Below, piece after piece: positions 17,535 through 29,764 of a DNA stretch of 64,000 nucleotides. A model generated the notes under the pieces. That model made no database searches. It worked only from the letters and a program-made list of their open reading frames with translations, and was not told where the DNA came from. Position 1 is the stretch's first letter. Each line of letters begins with the position of its first letter. The position numbers and the translations under genes were made by a program. Source of the DNA: Desulfuromonadales bacterium (GTDB taxonomy: Bacteria; Desulfobacterota; Desulfuromonadia; Desulfuromonadales; Syntrophotaleaceae). The DNA is taken from positions 1 to 64,000 of the forward strand of contig JASKKK010000001.1 of NCBI GenBank assembly GCA_030154185.1, given 5' to 3'.

Positions 17535-19046
17535 ATGACCAAAGACCTGGTCATCAATACTACATCCCACGAAACGCGGGTGGCTTTGCTCGAAAACGGC
17601 CACATCGCGGAGTTGTACATCGAACGGACGCGCGAACGTGGGATTGTGGGGAATATTTATAAAGGGAAGGTGCTGCGCGTGCTCCCCGGCATGCAGGCGG
17701 CATTTGTCGATATCGGTCTCGAAAAGGCGGCTTTTCTGTATGTCGCGGATGTGCTGGATCAGGTCCAGGCTCTGGAGCGATTTATCGACGAGGGAGACAG
17801 TGAAAACGGCCTTCCGACTGAGGATGAGCGTGGATCTGTCGCTCTGCCGCCTATCGAGGAGTTGCTGACCGAAGGGCAGGAGTTGCTGGTACAGGTGTCC
17901 AAGGAACCCATTGGAACCAAGGGGGCCAGGATTACCGCCAATATTTCTCTGCCCGGACGACATCTGGTTTACATGCCGACAGTCGACCACGTAGGCATTT
18001 CCCGCCGTATTGAAAACGAGGAGGAAAAGGAACGCCTGCGCGAACTCATCGAAGGGATCCGCTCGCCGGGATCCGGGTTTATCGTGCGTACCGCCGCGGA
18101 GGGCAAGAGCGCGGAGGATCTGCAATCCGACGTGGAGTTTCTGGCCGGGTTGTGGAACGGTATCTGTTCGTTGCGCGAATGCAAGGGGGCGCCCTGTCTG
18201 ATCTATTCCGATCTCGATGTAACCAGCAAGGTGTTGCGGGATATCCTCACCGAAGATGTGCGGCGCATCGTTGTCGACTCCGCCCGCGAGTACGATAAGA
18301 TCGTTCGTTTCATAGAGACGTTCATGCCCAAGCTTACCTATCGTATCGAACTGTACGAGGGGGAGGAGCCGGTATTCGATGCCTTCGGTCTGGAGGTGGA
18401 GATCGACCGGGCTCTGGGGCGCAAGGTATGGCTGAAAAGCGGCGGATACATAATTATCGAGCAGACCGAGGCGTTGGCTGCCATCGATATCAATACCGGA
18501 CGCTTCGTCGGCAAGCATAACCTGGAAGATACGATACTCAAAACCAACCTCGAGGCTGTCAGGGAAGTCGCTTACCAACTGCGTTTACGCAACCTCGGCG
18601 GTCTGATCATCATCGATTTTATCGATATGGAAAAAGAGGCCCACCGGGAAAAAGTCTTCGTGGCGCTGGAGGAGGCGTTGAAAGGCGACCGTTCCAAAAC
18701 CAACATTCTTAAGATCTCGGAACTCGGTCTTGTGGAGATGACGCGCAAACGCGTGCGCGAAAATCTGACCCGCACCTTATGCGAGCCTTGTCCCTACTGC
18801 GAAGGCAAGGGGTATGTCAAAAGCCGCTCAACCATGGTTTACGAAATTTTCCGGGAATTGCGGCGCGAGATCCGAAACCTGCCGGGGAAGCAGGTCACGC
18901 TGCTGGTGCATCCCAGTATCGCTTCGGTGATCTGCGACGAGGAGCGTTGGGAAATCGATGACCTGGAGCAGGCCTTCGGCAAACAGATCGCCATTACCGC
19001 CCGTTTCGACTTCCACCAGGAACAGTTCGAGATACTTTGCGATTAG
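17535..19046 (+). CDS. rng: Ribonuclease G (Rne/Rng family)
   Basis: MTKDLVINTTSHETRVALLENGHIAELYIER...GNIYKGKVLRVLPGMQAAFVDIGLEKAAFLY; AAIDINTGRFVGKHNLEDTILKTNLEA; CEPCPYCEGKG. Start at 17535 with GGAGG RBS. Confidence 0.97.
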   Translation: MTKDLVINTTSHETRVALLENGHIAELYIERTRERGIVGNIYKGKVLRVLPGMQAAFVDIGLEKAAFLYVADVLDQVQALERFIDEGDSENGLPTEDERGSVALPPIEELLTEGQELLVQVSKEPIGTKGARITANISLPGRHLVYMPTVDHVGISRRIENEEEKERLRELIEGIRSPGSGFIVRTAAEGKSAEDLQSDVEFLAGLWNGICSLRECKGAPCLIYSDLDVTSKVLRDILTEDVRRIVVDSAREYDKIVRFIETFMPKLTYRIELYEGEEPVFDAFGLEVEIDRALGRKVWLKSGGYIIIEQTEALAAIDINTGRFVGKHNLEDTILKTNLEAVREVAYQLRLRNLGGLIIIDFIDMEKEAHREKVFVALEEALKGDRSKTNILKISELGLVEMTRKRVRENLTRTLCEPCPYCEGKGYVKSRSTMVYEIFRELRREIRNLPGKQVTLLVHPSIASVICDEERWEIDDLEQAFGKQIAITARFDFHQEQFEILCD

Positions 19047-19141
19047 TCTGGAGTTTCCGGATGGATACAGTGCGGTTTTTCATATGGGAGCGGTCCTGTG
19101 CCGTGGGGCCGGCTGGGGGTTGGGTTGACCGAGGTTTTCCC

Positions 19142-19171
19142 TTGACAGCCAGCAGTCAACGGAGCTATATT
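19142..19171 (+). promoter_or_regulatory. Sigma-70-type promoter for rplU-rpmA
   Basis: TTGACA (19142-19147), 18-nt spacer, TATATT (19166-19171), upstream of rplU. Confidence 0.7.
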
Positions 19172-19218
19172 GCGCTTTCGGTTTAGGCCGAAATATCTAA
19201 AAAGTGAGGTGAAACGGG

Positions 19219-19527
19219 ATGTATGCGGTGATCAAGACCGGGGGAAAACAGTATAAAGTTTCCGAAGGCGACCTGGTAAAGGTCGAGAAGATCGAAGGCG
19301 TGGTGGGTGACACCATCGAGCTGAACGAGGTCCTCATGGTCGGCGGAGAAGAGGTTAAGATCGGAACACCTCTATTGCCTGGAGCGAAAGTCAAAGCCCG
19401 TATTGTACAACAGGGTAAAGACAAAAAGGTGCTGGTTTTTCACAGCAAACGGCGCAAAGGCTATCGCAAGACCTACGGACACCGTCAGCCCATCACCCGC
19501 CTGCAAGTTACAGGCATCGAGGCTTAA
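19219..19527 (+). CDS. rplU: 50S ribosomal protein L21
   Basis: MYAVIKTGGKQYKVSEGDLVKVEKIEG...FHSKRRKGYRKTYGHRQPITRLQVTGI. Confidence 0.99.
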   Translation: MYAVIKTGGKQYKVSEGDLVKVEKIEGVVGDTIELNEVLMVGGEEVKIGTPLLPGAKVKARIVQQGKDKKVLVFHSKRRKGYRKTYGHRQPITRLQVTGIEA

Positions 19528-19539
19528 GGAGGTTTAGCC

Positions 19540-21128
<1,589 letters not shown>

Positions 21129-21282
21129 CAAAGGACTTCGGGGGTGGGTAGAATTCTTCTTTTTCTTCTGTATTTTAAAGTAGTTTCGAAGAGCGGAGGC
21201 ACTCTTTCCTGGAGGGGGATGTCGTCTGCATTAGCTCAGAATTTCGCTGGTTTTTGGGTCCCGTTCCGGAAAGTGAAAAACT

Positions 21283-22404
21283 ATGCGCAATGACCTGCTA
21301 TCCCGGGTTAAACGGATAGTCATCAAGGTTGGCAGCGGGGTTATCTTCGGTCAGGATGGTCTCGACCTGGAGGTGATCGGCGCCCTGTCCCGAGATATAT
21401 GCACCCTGCTTTCCCGGGGCTATGAGGTCGTTCTGGTGTCGTCCGGGGCCGTGGCTACCGGCAAGGGCGATCTCGGAATTGTCGGCCGCCCCCCGACCAT
21501 ACCCCTCAAACAGGCTGCCGCCGCCATCGGTCAGAGTCGTCTGATGAGGGCCTGGAAAGACGCTTTCCGACCATGCGGCCGGTGTGTGGCGCAGATCCTC
21601 CTAACCCGGGACGATCTGGCCAACCGTCGACGGTTTCTAAACGCCCGAAATACCCTGATGACCCTCCTCGAGTACGGGGTGGTGCCGGTTATCAATGAAA
21701 ACGATACGGTCGTCGTCGAAGAAATTCGTTTCGGCGATAACGATAATCTTTCCGCTTTGATTACTTCCCTGGCCGAAGCCGATCTGCTGGTGATTCTGTC
21801 GGATGTCGACGGTTTATACGACAGCAATCCGAAGACGAACCCCGCTGCGAAACGTTTTTCCGTGGTCGAGCGCATTACCGAAGAGATTGAAAAAATGGCC
21901 GGCGGCGCCGGCTCGGTTGTCGGCACGGGCGGGATGAGCACCAAAATCGAAGCGGCCAAGCGTGCCACGCTGTACGGGATCGGCACCATTATCGTCGACG
22001 GCCGTCAGGCGGGGGTGCTGCCCAGGGTCGTGGAAGGTGAAGAACTCGGCACCCTTTTTCTGCCTGTTCGACAGCATATGACGGCTCGCAAGCACTGGAT
22101 TTCGTTCACCAAAACAAGTCGCGGAAAATTACTGGTCGACAAAGGGGCGCGCCGCGCCGTTATGGAAAAAGGAAAAAGCCTTTTGCCGTCCGGAATCTTC
22201 GCCATCGAAGGCAAGTTCGACCGTGGCGATGCGGTGCGTATTTGCGATGTCGACGGAATCGAGTTCGCCAAGGGCATAGCCAGTTATTCGAAACAGGAAC
22301 TGGACCGCATCATGGGGCGAAATTCGTCGGAGATCGAAGCGATTCTCGGGTATAAATACGGTGACGAAGTTGTCCACCGCGACAATCTGGTCGTAAAGAA
22401 ATGA
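21283..22404 (+). CDS. proB: Glutamate 5-kinase
   Basis: [68 protein letters not shown]-terminal PUA domain. Confidence 0.98.
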   Translation: MRNDLLSRVKRIVIKVGSGVIFGQDGLDLEVIGALSRDICTLLSRGYEVVLVSSGAVATGKGDLGIVGRPPTIPLKQAAAAIGQSRLMRAWKDAFRPCGRCVAQILLTRDDLANRRRFLNARNTLMTLLEYGVVPVINENDTVVVEEIRFGDNDNLSALITSLAEADLLVILSDVDGLYDSNPKTNPAAKRFSVVERITEEIEKMAGGAGSVVGTGGMSTKIEAAKRATLYGIGTIIVDGRQAGVLPRVVEGEELGTLFLPVRQHMTARKHWISFTKTSRGKLLVDKGARRAVMEKGKSLLPSGIFAIEGKFDRGDAVRICDVDGIEFAKGIASYSKQELDRIMGRNSSEIEAILGYKYGDEVVHRDNLVVKK

Positions 22405-22451
22405 CTTTGCGCAGTCGTGCAAAGTCGCAAGCTTATGACAGGAGATTCTTG

Positions 22452-23708
22452 ATGATGCTACAGGATGAAATAAAGCAATTGGCAAAAGAGGCGCGGGAGG
22501 CCTCGCGGACCCTGGCCCAGGTTTCGACAACGGCCAAGAACGATCTGCTCAAAGGCATGGCCGATGCTCTGGTCGCGGCCACCACCGCTCTTTGTGCGGA
22601 AAATGCCAAAGACCTGCAAGCCGGAAAGGAAAAAGGCCTGTCCGATGCCATGATCGATCGTCTGCGGTTGGACGAAGCCCGTATCCTCGGCATGGCCGAC
22701 GGCCTGCGTGAAGTCGCCGAACTGCCCGACCCGGTCGGAGAGATAACAGGCATGTGGCGTCGCCCCAACGGCATCCAGGTGGGGCGCATGCGTATCCCGC
22801 TCGGCGTGATCGGCATCATCTACGAGTCGCGTCCCAATGTCACCGCCGATGCGGCGGGCCTGTGCCTCAAAAGCGGCAATGCCGTGGTGTTGCGGGGCGG
22901 TTCCGAGGCTATCCATTCCAATCGAGCCATCGCCGGCGTGCTCAAAGGCGTGCTGGCAGCCAAGGGGTTGCCGTCCGGCGCTTTGCAACTGGTCGGCACC
23001 ACGGACCGGGCTGCAGTGACCGAACTGCTTAAACAGGAGGAATACATCGACCTGATCATTCCGCGCGGTGGCGAGGGGCTGATCCGGTTCGTCAGCGAGA
23101 ACTCCCGAATTCCCGTCATCAAGCATTACAAGGGTGTTTGTCACACCTTCGTCGACGCCGACGCCGATCTCGATATGGCTGAAAAAATCTGCGTCAACGC
23201 CAAGGTTCAACGTCCCGGCGTGTGCAATGCCATGGAGACCCTGCTGATTCACAAGGATGCCGCGGAGGCATTCGTTCCGCGCATAGCCCGTGTACTCGGC
23301 GGGTTGGGAGTGGAGTTGCGCGGCTGCCCGGAAACCTGTCGGCTGGCTCCCGGTGCTACTCCGGCGCAGGATGAGGATTGGGGAGCGGAATATCTCGATC
23401 TGATTCTGGCGGTCAAGGTTGTGGATAGCCTGGATGCAGCGGTTGAGCATATTCAGAAATACAGTTCGCTGCATACCGAGGTTATCGTTACCCGCGACTA
23501 CGCCAATTCTCAGCGTTTTTTGCGCGAGGTCAATTCCAGTGTGGTCATGGTCAACGCCTCGTCACGCTTCTCCGACGGCAACCAGTTCGGCCTGGGTGCC
23601 GAGATCGGAATTTCCACCACCAAGCTGCACTCCTTCGGTCCCATGGGGCTGGAGGACTTGACCACCCGCAAGTTCATCGTCTTCGGGGAAGGGCAGGTCA
23701 GGGAATAG
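22452..23708 (+). CDS. proA: Glutamate-5-semialdehyde dehydrogenase (gamma-glutamyl phosphate reductase)
   Basis: [62 protein letters not shown]. Start 22452 preceded by CAGGAGA. Confidence 0.98.
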   Translation: MMLQDEIKQLAKEAREASRTLAQVSTTAKNDLLKGMADALVAATTALCAENAKDLQAGKEKGLSDAMIDRLRLDEARILGMADGLREVAELPDPVGEITGMWRRPNGIQVGRMRIPLGVIGIIYESRPNVTADAAGLCLKSGNAVVLRGGSEAIHSNRAIAGVLKGVLAAKGLPSGALQLVGTTDRAAVTELLKQEEYIDLIIPRGGEGLIRFVSENSRIPVIKHYKGVCHTFVDADADLDMAEKICVNAKVQRPGVCNAMETLLIHKDAAEAFVPRIARVLGGLGVELRGCPETCRLAPGATPAQDEDWGAEYLDLILAVKVVDSLDAAVEHIQKYSSLHTEVIVTRDYANSQRFLREVNSSVVMVNASSRFSDGNQFGLGAEIGISTTKLHSFGPMGLEDLTTRKFIVFGEGQVRE

Positions 23709-23744
23709 ATCCGAGTGCAGAGTAGTGAGAAAAGCGTAACAATT

Positions 23745-23829
23745 TTCAGCACTCAGCACCCACCTTCGCCTATGGCTTCGGCGTGACAAGCTCAGCACTG
23801 AGGCGAAGCGCAGCGTAGCGTAGCGAAAG
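23745..23829. repeat. Intergenic repeat with heptad (CAGCACT-like) units and inverted CTTCGCCT/AGGCGAAG arms
   Basis: cagcactcagcaccc..ccttcgcctatggcttcggcgtgacaagctcagcactgaggcgaagcgcagcgtagcgtagcgaaag between proA and nadD. Confidence 0.6.
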
Positions 23830-23837
23830 ATGAACCC

Positions 23838-24494
23838 ATGAAGCTCGGCATCCTCGGCGGCACATTCAACCCCATCCACATGGCGCATCTGCGTATTGCC
23901 GAGGAGGTGCGGGAACGCTGCGGACTCGATCGGGTTCTGTTCATTCCGGCGGCGACGCCACCCCACAAGGTGCTGGCCGACGACATCCCCTTTGTCGACC
24001 GACATGCCATGGTAGCTGCCGCCATCGCCGATAATCCCGATTTCATGGTCACCGATCTGGAAAACCGGCGTGCGGGAAAGAGTTACTCGGTACACACTCT
24101 GGAGCTTTTGCGCGAGGAGTATCCGGATGACGCGTTCTATTTCATCATCGGCATGGACTCCTACCGCTCCCTCGGTATCTGGAAGGATTTTCCGCGCCTT
24201 TTCGCGTTGACCAATCTGGTGGTGGCGGCCCGCCCCGGGAGCCCCTGCGATGATCCGTTAGGGGTGCTGCCCGTTGTCATACAGCAGGAGTTCTGTTACG
24301 ATGAAAACGCTCACATGCTGCGTCATCGAAGCGGCAATGCGGTGATTTTTCTGGAGGAAACGTTTCTCGATATTTCCTCGACGCACGTTCGTCAGCTGGT
24401 GGCGCAAGGGCGTTCCATTCGCTATCTGCTGCCCGACGCGGTTGAACGCTATATCTACCGGCACGGTCTTTACCGCAGCCAAGAAAGGTCCTGA
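23838..24494 (+). CDS. nadD: Nicotinate-nucleotide adenylyltransferase
   Basis: MKLGILGGTFNPIHMAHLRIAEEVRERCGLDRVLFIPAATPPHK; ISSTHVRQLVAQGRSIRYLLPDAVERYI. Confidence 0.98.
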   Translation: MKLGILGGTFNPIHMAHLRIAEEVRERCGLDRVLFIPAATPPHKVLADDIPFVDRHAMVAAAIADNPDFMVTDLENRRAGKSYSVHTLELLREEYPDDAFYFIIGMDSYRSLGIWKDFPRLFALTNLVVAARPGSPCDDPLGVLPVVIQQEFCYDENAHMLRHRSGNAVIFLEETFLDISSTHVRQLVAQGRSIRYLLPDAVERYIYRHGLYRSQERS

Positions 24495-24497
24495 ATT

Positions 24498-24857
24498 TTG
24501 CAAGCAAAACAACAAGCGCTGTTGTGCGCTGCCTATGCTTTGGAAAAAAAAGCTTTTGACGTCAGATTGCTGGATGTTGCCGGCCTGTCGTCACTGACCG
24601 ATTTTCTTTTGATCGTCTCCGGCGGATCGGATCGTCAGGTAATGGCTATCGCCGAAGCGATCGAACTCGGCATGAAAAAAGAACACGATGTGCTGCCTCT
24701 GGCTATCGAAGGCAAGCGGGAGGGGCGTTGGGTGTTACTCGATTACGGGGATGTCATGGTGCACGTGTTTCAACAGCCGGTGCGCCAGTATTATGACTTG
24801 GAAGGCCTGTGGACCGAGGCACCTGAAGTTCCCGTCGAGGAGATCGAAAAGGCATGA
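24498..24857 (+). CDS. rsfS: Ribosomal silencing factor RsfS (TTG start)
   Basis: KKAFDVRLLDVAGLSSLTDFLLIVSGGSDRQVMAIAEAIE..GRWVLLDYGDVMVHVFQQPVRQYYDLEGLW. Confidence 0.96.
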   Translation: MQAKQQALLCAAYALEKKAFDVRLLDVAGLSSLTDFLLIVSGGSDRQVMAIAEAIELGMKKEHDVLPLAIEGKREGRWVLLDYGDVMVHVFQQPVRQYYDLEGLWTEAPEVPVEEIEKA

Positions 24858-25324
24858 AGCTCTGCCTGCTTTGCGTCGGGCGTCTCTCCATCGGGTACCT
24901 GCGCGAAGGGGCTGCCGATTTCGAGGCGAGGCTGCGTCGTTACGCGCCTTTGCGGATTGTCGAACTGAAGGAGGAAAAAGGCGGAAAGAACGACCCGGTT
25001 TTTATCCGCAGGCAGGAAGGCCGCCGGATTCTCGACAGGATTCCGCAGGGAGCGTTTGTCGTTGCGCTGGATGAGCGGGGGCGTTCCATGTCCTCAGAGG
25101 CGCTGGCCGGGATGTTGGAGAGGCATATGCTTGACTCCACCCCCGAGTTGACCCTGATCATCGGCGGCGCTTATGGTCTTAGCGACGAGGTCAAACAGCG
25201 CGCCGAGTTGCTGCTTTCCCTGTCGGATATGACCCTGACGCATCAGATGGCCCGCCTGCTGCTGCTTGAACAGCTGTATCGCGGTTTTACGATTGTAAGA
25301 AACGAGCCGTACCATAACCGTTGA
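24854..25324 (+). CDS. rlmH: 23S rRNA (pseudouridine1915-N3)-methyltransferase RlmH
   Basis: LTLIIGGAYGLSDEVKQRAELLLSLSDMTLTHQMARLLLLEQLYRGFTIVRNEPYHN; ATGA overlap with rsfS. Confidence 0.97.
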   Translation: MKLCLLCVGRLSIGYLREGAADFEARLRRYAPLRIVELKEEKGGKNDPVFIRRQEGRRILDRIPQGAFVVALDERGRSMSSEALAGMLERHMLDSTPELTLIIGGAYGLSDEVKQRAELLLSLSDMTLTHQMARLLLLEQLYRGFTIVRNEPYHNR

Positions 25325-25387
25325 CGCTTTGTCTGGCCGTCGGCTCCGGGGGCATCAGTTTCTGCCGAGCCGAAGGAGGAGAAAACC

Positions 25388-26743
25388 ATGATTCTGATGG
25401 CTTTTGTCTTTTTGCTGTTGGTTATTTTTTTTCTGCTGTTTTATATCCTCAATCCCCAGACCGTTGCGGTGTTCTACTGGTTCGGTAATGAGGTTTCCAC
25501 ATCCCTGGCGGTGATCGTCGCCGCTTCGGTGCTGTCCGGTTTGCTGATCGGGTACCTCCTCTATATCTACGGGACGACGGGACACCTGCTGAGAAATTGG
25601 CGTCGAAAACGGGAGGACAAACGCAACCGCGCTATCATGGATCTCTATCGGCAGGCCATGGACCGGCTGGTTGCCGGGGATTATAAAAAATCCCGCCGTT
25701 TGCTGGTCAAAGCTCACGGTCAGGACGGCAGACAGTTGGATGTACTGCTGGCACTGGCACGAGTGTGCCGCGCCGAGGGGCGGTTTTCCGAAGCCCTGGA
25801 GTTTCTGCTGCGGGCCCGCAAACAGGCGACGGATAGTCTGCAGGTTCTTTTTTTGCTGGCCGATACCTACCTGAAGGCAGGGCAGGCCGAGGATGCGGTG
25901 GCGACCTACCGTTCCATCCTCGCTGTGGAACCTGACAACCTCGAGGCTTTGCGCCGTCTGCGCGATGAGCACATGCGCAATGAACTCTGGAACGAAGCGC
26001 TCGATCTGCAGAAACGTCTGCTCAAAAAACTTGGCGGTAACGTCGAGGATGAGGAACTTCGTATTCGTAACGGTTTGCGACTGGAAACGGCCCGCATGGC
26101 TCTGGAGGCTGGACGCGCAGATGCTGCTGTGACCGACCTGAAGGCTTTGGTGAAAGAACAGCCCGATTTCGTGCCGACCCGGGTGTTGTTGGGTGATGGC
26201 TTTGAAGCTGCCGGTCAACCGCAGGAGGCGGCTGGTGTGTGGCAGGAAGGTTACCGTCGTTTCGGCGAGGCTGTGTTTCTTGCGCGTCTGGAAGACCTTG
26301 CCATGACCAATGAAAATCCCACCGAGCTTCTTGAGTTTTACCGCGCCACCGCTCTGAACCGTACCGAAGATCTGCTTCTCAGACTGTTTTACGGTAAGTT
26401 TTGCCTGCGTTTGGAAATGGTCGAGGAAGCTCTGGAACAGCTTTCGGAGATCGAGAAGGCCGGCGCCGATTTCCCGCAACTGCACCTGCTGCTGGCCGAG
26501 GCGCATGCGCGTCGCAGCCGTCTGGACGAATCGATCCAGGAATTTCGGAAGGTCGTCGATTCCGACAGACGCTCCAATTTCGGTTATGCCTGCGATGTTT
26601 GCGGCAGCCAATCGGTTGAATGGAACGGACGCTGCGAAGATTGCGGAACCTGGGGAAACTGCCGTCTGGTCGGGCATGAAATGATCAAAAATCCGCCTGC
26701 CACCGAGCTGCGGGAGATTCATCACGGGGAGCAAAGCGCATGA
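25388..26743 (+). CDS. LapA-domain (DUF1049) + LapB/YciM-like TPR protein with C-terminal rubredoxin-type metal-binding domain
   Basis: Two N-terminal TMs with [45 protein letters not shown] repeats, C-terminal [26 protein letters not shown]. Confidence 0.85.
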   Translation: MILMAFVFLLLVIFFLLFYILNPQTVAVFYWFGNEVSTSLAVIVAASVLSGLLIGYLLYIYGTTGHLLRNWRRKREDKRNRAIMDLYRQAMDRLVAGDYKKSRRLLVKAHGQDGRQLDVLLALARVCRAEGRFSEALEFLLRARKQATDSLQVLFLLADTYLKAGQAEDAVATYRSILAVEPDNLEALRRLRDEHMRNELWNEALDLQKRLLKKLGGNVEDEELRIRNGLRLETARMALEAGRADAAVTDLKALVKEQPDFVPTRVLLGDGFEAAGQPQEAAGVWQEGYRRFGEAVFLARLEDLAMTNENPTELLEFYRATALNRTEDLLLRLFYGKFCLRLEMVEEALEQLSEIEKAGADFPQLHLLLAEAHARRSRLDESIQEFRKVVDSDRRSNFGYACDVCGSQSVEWNGRCEDCGTWGNCRLVGHEMIKNPPATELREIHHGEQSA

Positions 26744-28284
26744 GTTCTGCAATCCGTCGTCCCGTAACCCTGGTTATTCTGGATGGCTGGGGCATCAACC
26801 CCGTCTGCGATCACAATGCTGTCTGTCAGGCCGATACGCCGCACCTGCGTCAACTTCTGAAGGACTGGCCCCATGCCCATATCGGGGCATCCGGTCTCGA
26901 TGTGGGCCTCCCCGACGGGCAGATGGGCAATTCGGAAGTCGGCCACCTCAATATCGGTGCCGGTCGCGTCATCTATCAGGATCTGACACGTATAAATCTG
27001 AGTATCGAAAACGGCGAGTTTTTTCAGAATGCCGAACTGCTCAAGCTGATGCAACGGACTGTCAGCGGTGACGGCAAGCTGCACCTGATGGGATTGCTGT
27101 CGGACGGTGGCGTACATTCACACAATACTCATCTTTATGCCCTGGTGGAAATGGCCCGCAGAGTCGGGGTCAGGCAGGTATGCATCCATGCTTTCATGGA
27201 TGGACGTGACACCCCCCCGAAAAGTGGTGCCGGTTATCTGGAGCAGCTTGAAAAAAAGTTGCAGGAAATCGAGCTGGGACGGGTGGCAACGGTGATCGGA
27301 CGTTACTGGGCCATGGACCGCGATAACCGCTGGGAGCGGGTGGAGCGAGCGTACCGTGCCATGACCGAGGGAGTTGGGAAGCGTTTTCCAAGCAGTGCCG
27401 ATGCCATTGCGGATGCCTATGCCGAAGATCAGACCGATGAGTTCGTCGAGCCGCGTATCGTTGCCGGTGACAAATCCTGTACGGTGGATGATGGTGACGG
27501 GATGGTCTTTTTCAACTTTCGCGCCGATCGGGCTCGAGAAATCACGCGTGCCTTTACGGCCTCGGGCTTGGACGGTTTCAACAGGAAGAAGACGCCGCGC
27601 CTCGCCGGCTATGTCTGCCTGACCGAATACGATGCTACGTTCGGTCTGCCCATCGCCTTTCCGCCGGAAACCCATCCCGAACTGCTGGGCGAGGTAGTCG
27701 CCCGGTCCGGGCGTAAACAGCTGCGTATCGCGGAAACCGAGAAATACGCTCATGTCACTTTCTTTTTTAACGGCGGCAGCGAGGAGCCTTACGATGGTGA
27801 GGACCGGGTGCTGATCCCCTCGCCGAAGGACGTGGCAACTTACGATCTCAAACCGGAGATGAGCGCGCCGGCCGTGACCGATGCCATGCTCGAGCAGGTG
27901 GCCTCCGGGCGGTACGATCTGATCGTACTGAATTTTGCCAACCCCGACATGGTCGGACACACGGGAGTGGAAAGTGCCGCGGTTCGGGCCATGGAGACGG
28001 TCGACACATGCGTCGGACGGGTGATGGAAGCCGTCCTCGCCGCCGGTGGCAGCCTGCTGATCACTGCCGATCATGGCAATTGCGAACAGATGGCCGATGG
28101 CAACGGCGCCCCCCATACGGCTCATACCTCAAATCCGGTCCCGGTTATTCTGGTCGATCCCGATCGCTCCGGCGCGACCTTGCGTGACGGTATTCTGGCA
28201 GATCTCGCTCCGACGCTGCTGGAGATGATGGGGCTGGAAAAACCTTCCGCAATGACCGGTCGCAGTCTGCTGGGAAAATCCTGA
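26740..28284 (+). CDS. gpmI: 2,3-bisphosphoglycerate-independent phosphoglycerate mutase
   Basis: [72 protein letters not shown]. Confidence 0.98.
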   Translation: MSSAIRRPVTLVILDGWGINPVCDHNAVCQADTPHLRQLLKDWPHAHIGASGLDVGLPDGQMGNSEVGHLNIGAGRVIYQDLTRINLSIENGEFFQNAELLKLMQRTVSGDGKLHLMGLLSDGGVHSHNTHLYALVEMARRVGVRQVCIHAFMDGRDTPPKSGAGYLEQLEKKLQEIELGRVATVIGRYWAMDRDNRWERVERAYRAMTEGVGKRFPSSADAIADAYAEDQTDEFVEPRIVAGDKSCTVDDGDGMVFFNFRADRAREITRAFTASGLDGFNRKKTPRLAGYVCLTEYDATFGLPIAFPPETHPELLGEVVARSGRKQLRIAETEKYAHVTFFFNGGSEEPYDGEDRVLIPSPKDVATYDLKPEMSAPAVTDAMLEQVASGRYDLIVLNFANPDMVGHTGVESAAVRAMETVDTCVGRVMEAVLAAGGSLLITADHGNCEQMADGNGAPHTAHTSNPVPVILVDPDRSGATLRDGILADLAPTLLEMMGLEKPSAMTGRSLLGKS

Positions 28285-28325
28285 AATCCCGCCGATGATC
28301 GGAGCGGGCCCGGACGGAGGAGACT

Positions 28326-29069
28326 GTGCTGTCTTATCTGCGTGCCGAACTGAAGGGCTTGCTCGACCTGGTGTTGCCACCGAGCTGTCCGTTGTGCGGC
28401 GGTGTGCTGAAGGTCGGACCGGCAACCGCCTTTTGTCCCGATTGCCTGGACGATTTCCCCTTCCTAAAGCATTCCCGTTGCCCTCGCTGTGCTCTGCCCT
28501 ATCCTCTGGCATCCGGCAGCGATCATCTGTGCGAAGCCTGTCTGCGCGAAAAGCCGCCTTTTGAGAGGGTCGAGTGTCTCGGGCTGTACGACGGCGGATT
28601 GCGCGAAGCCATACGCCGCTTCAAATTTCACGGGGCGGTTCATTTAGACAGGGCATTTGCCCGCCTTCTGGCGACAAGGCTCGAATACTTTCGTCGTTCG
28701 TACCGGCCCGAAGTCCTCGTTGCGGTACCGCTGCACCGGCAGCGGTTGCGATCCCGAACCTACAATCAGTCGCTTTTGCTGGCGCGCGAACTGGGCCGTT
28801 TCTGGCGGCTTCCGGCTCCGGCGCGGCTGCTTCGGCGGATAAGGCCGGGGTTGCAACAACAGGGCTTGACCGGAGAACAGCGTCGGCGCAATCTGAAGGG
28901 GGCTTTCGCCCTGCATGGAAAACTTGATGGAGAACGGGTCTTGCTGGTGGACGACGTACTGACCACCGGTGCCACTGCGCGCGAATGCAGCTCAGCCCTG
29001 CTTGCCGGCGGGGCTTCCCGGGTAGCTGTGGCGGTACTGGCGCGGGCGCGTTTGGAAAAACTTCAATGA
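28326..29069 (+). CDS. ComF family phosphoribosyltransferase
   Basis: CPLCGG..FCPDCLDDFP..CPRCALPY zinc fingers; VLLVDDVLTTGATARECSSALLAGGASRVAVAVLAR. Confidence 0.95.
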   Translation: MLSYLRAELKGLLDLVLPPSCPLCGGVLKVGPATAFCPDCLDDFPFLKHSRCPRCALPYPLASGSDHLCEACLREKPPFERVECLGLYDGGLREAIRRFKFHGAVHLDRAFARLLATRLEYFRRSYRPEVLVAVPLHRQRLRSRTYNQSLLLARELGRFWRLPAPARLLRRIRPGLQQQGLTGEQRRRNLKGAFALHGKLDGERVLLVDDVLTTGATARECSSALLAGGASRVAVAVLARARLEKLQ

Positions 29070-29764
29070 GGCGCGGTAAGCGGCAGGAATACGACCGGTT
29101 CAGGGTAGAGAATTTGAAAGATACGCTGCTTTTCATATGCAACCGGCTGGCGGAGCATTTCGGGCCACTGCACTGGTGGCCGGCGGATAGCCCGTTCGAA
29201 GTGGTCATCGGAGCTTTCCTGACCCAGAATACGGCATGGCGCAACGTGGAACTGGCGATTGCCGCTCTCAAACGTGCCGTTCCCCTGACACCGCAGGCGA
29301 TATGCGGTCTCGAAAGGCAGCGGCTGGAAGAATTGATCCGCCCGGCGGGGTTTTTCAGGCAGAAGGCGCAGCGGCTGCAACTCTTTTCGGGTGACCTGCT
29401 GGAACATTACCAGGGGGATCTCGATGCCATGCTGGCCGGGCCGTTACCGCAGGTGCGCCGGTACCTTCTCGAGTTCAAGGGGGTCGGACCGGAAACCGCC
29501 GACTCCATTCTGCTGTATGCCGCCCATCGCCCGTCTTTTGTCGTCGATGCCTACACCCGGCGCCTGCTGCAACGCTACGGTATCTTGCAAGGCGGCGAAA
29601 GTTACGAGCAGATCCGTACTCTGTTTATGGAAAACCTGCCTCTTCAGACAGACCTGTTCAATGAATATCACGCCCTGATCGTCGAACAGTGCAAAACCTT
29701 TTGTCGCAAACGACCGCTGTGCGATTCCTGCCCCTTACAACCGCATTGCGCGGTCATCCTCTGA
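29066..29764 (+). CDS. Endonuclease III-related HhH-GPD DNA glycosylase
   Basis: PFEVVIGAFLTQNTAWRNVELAIAAL; LLEFKGVGPETADSILLYAAHRPSFVVDAYTRRLLQRYG; C-terminal Cys cluster CKTFCRKRPLCDSCPLQPHC. Confidence 0.93.
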   Translation: MRRGKRQEYDRFRVENLKDTLLFICNRLAEHFGPLHWWPADSPFEVVIGAFLTQNTAWRNVELAIAALKRAVPLTPQAICGLERQRLEELIRPAGFFRQKAQRLQLFSGDLLEHYQGDLDAMLAGPLPQVRRYLLEFKGVGPETADSILLYAAHRPSFVVDAYTRRLLQRYGILQGGESYEQIRTLFMENLPLQTDLFNEYHALIVEQCKTFCRKRPLCDSCPLQPHCAVIL

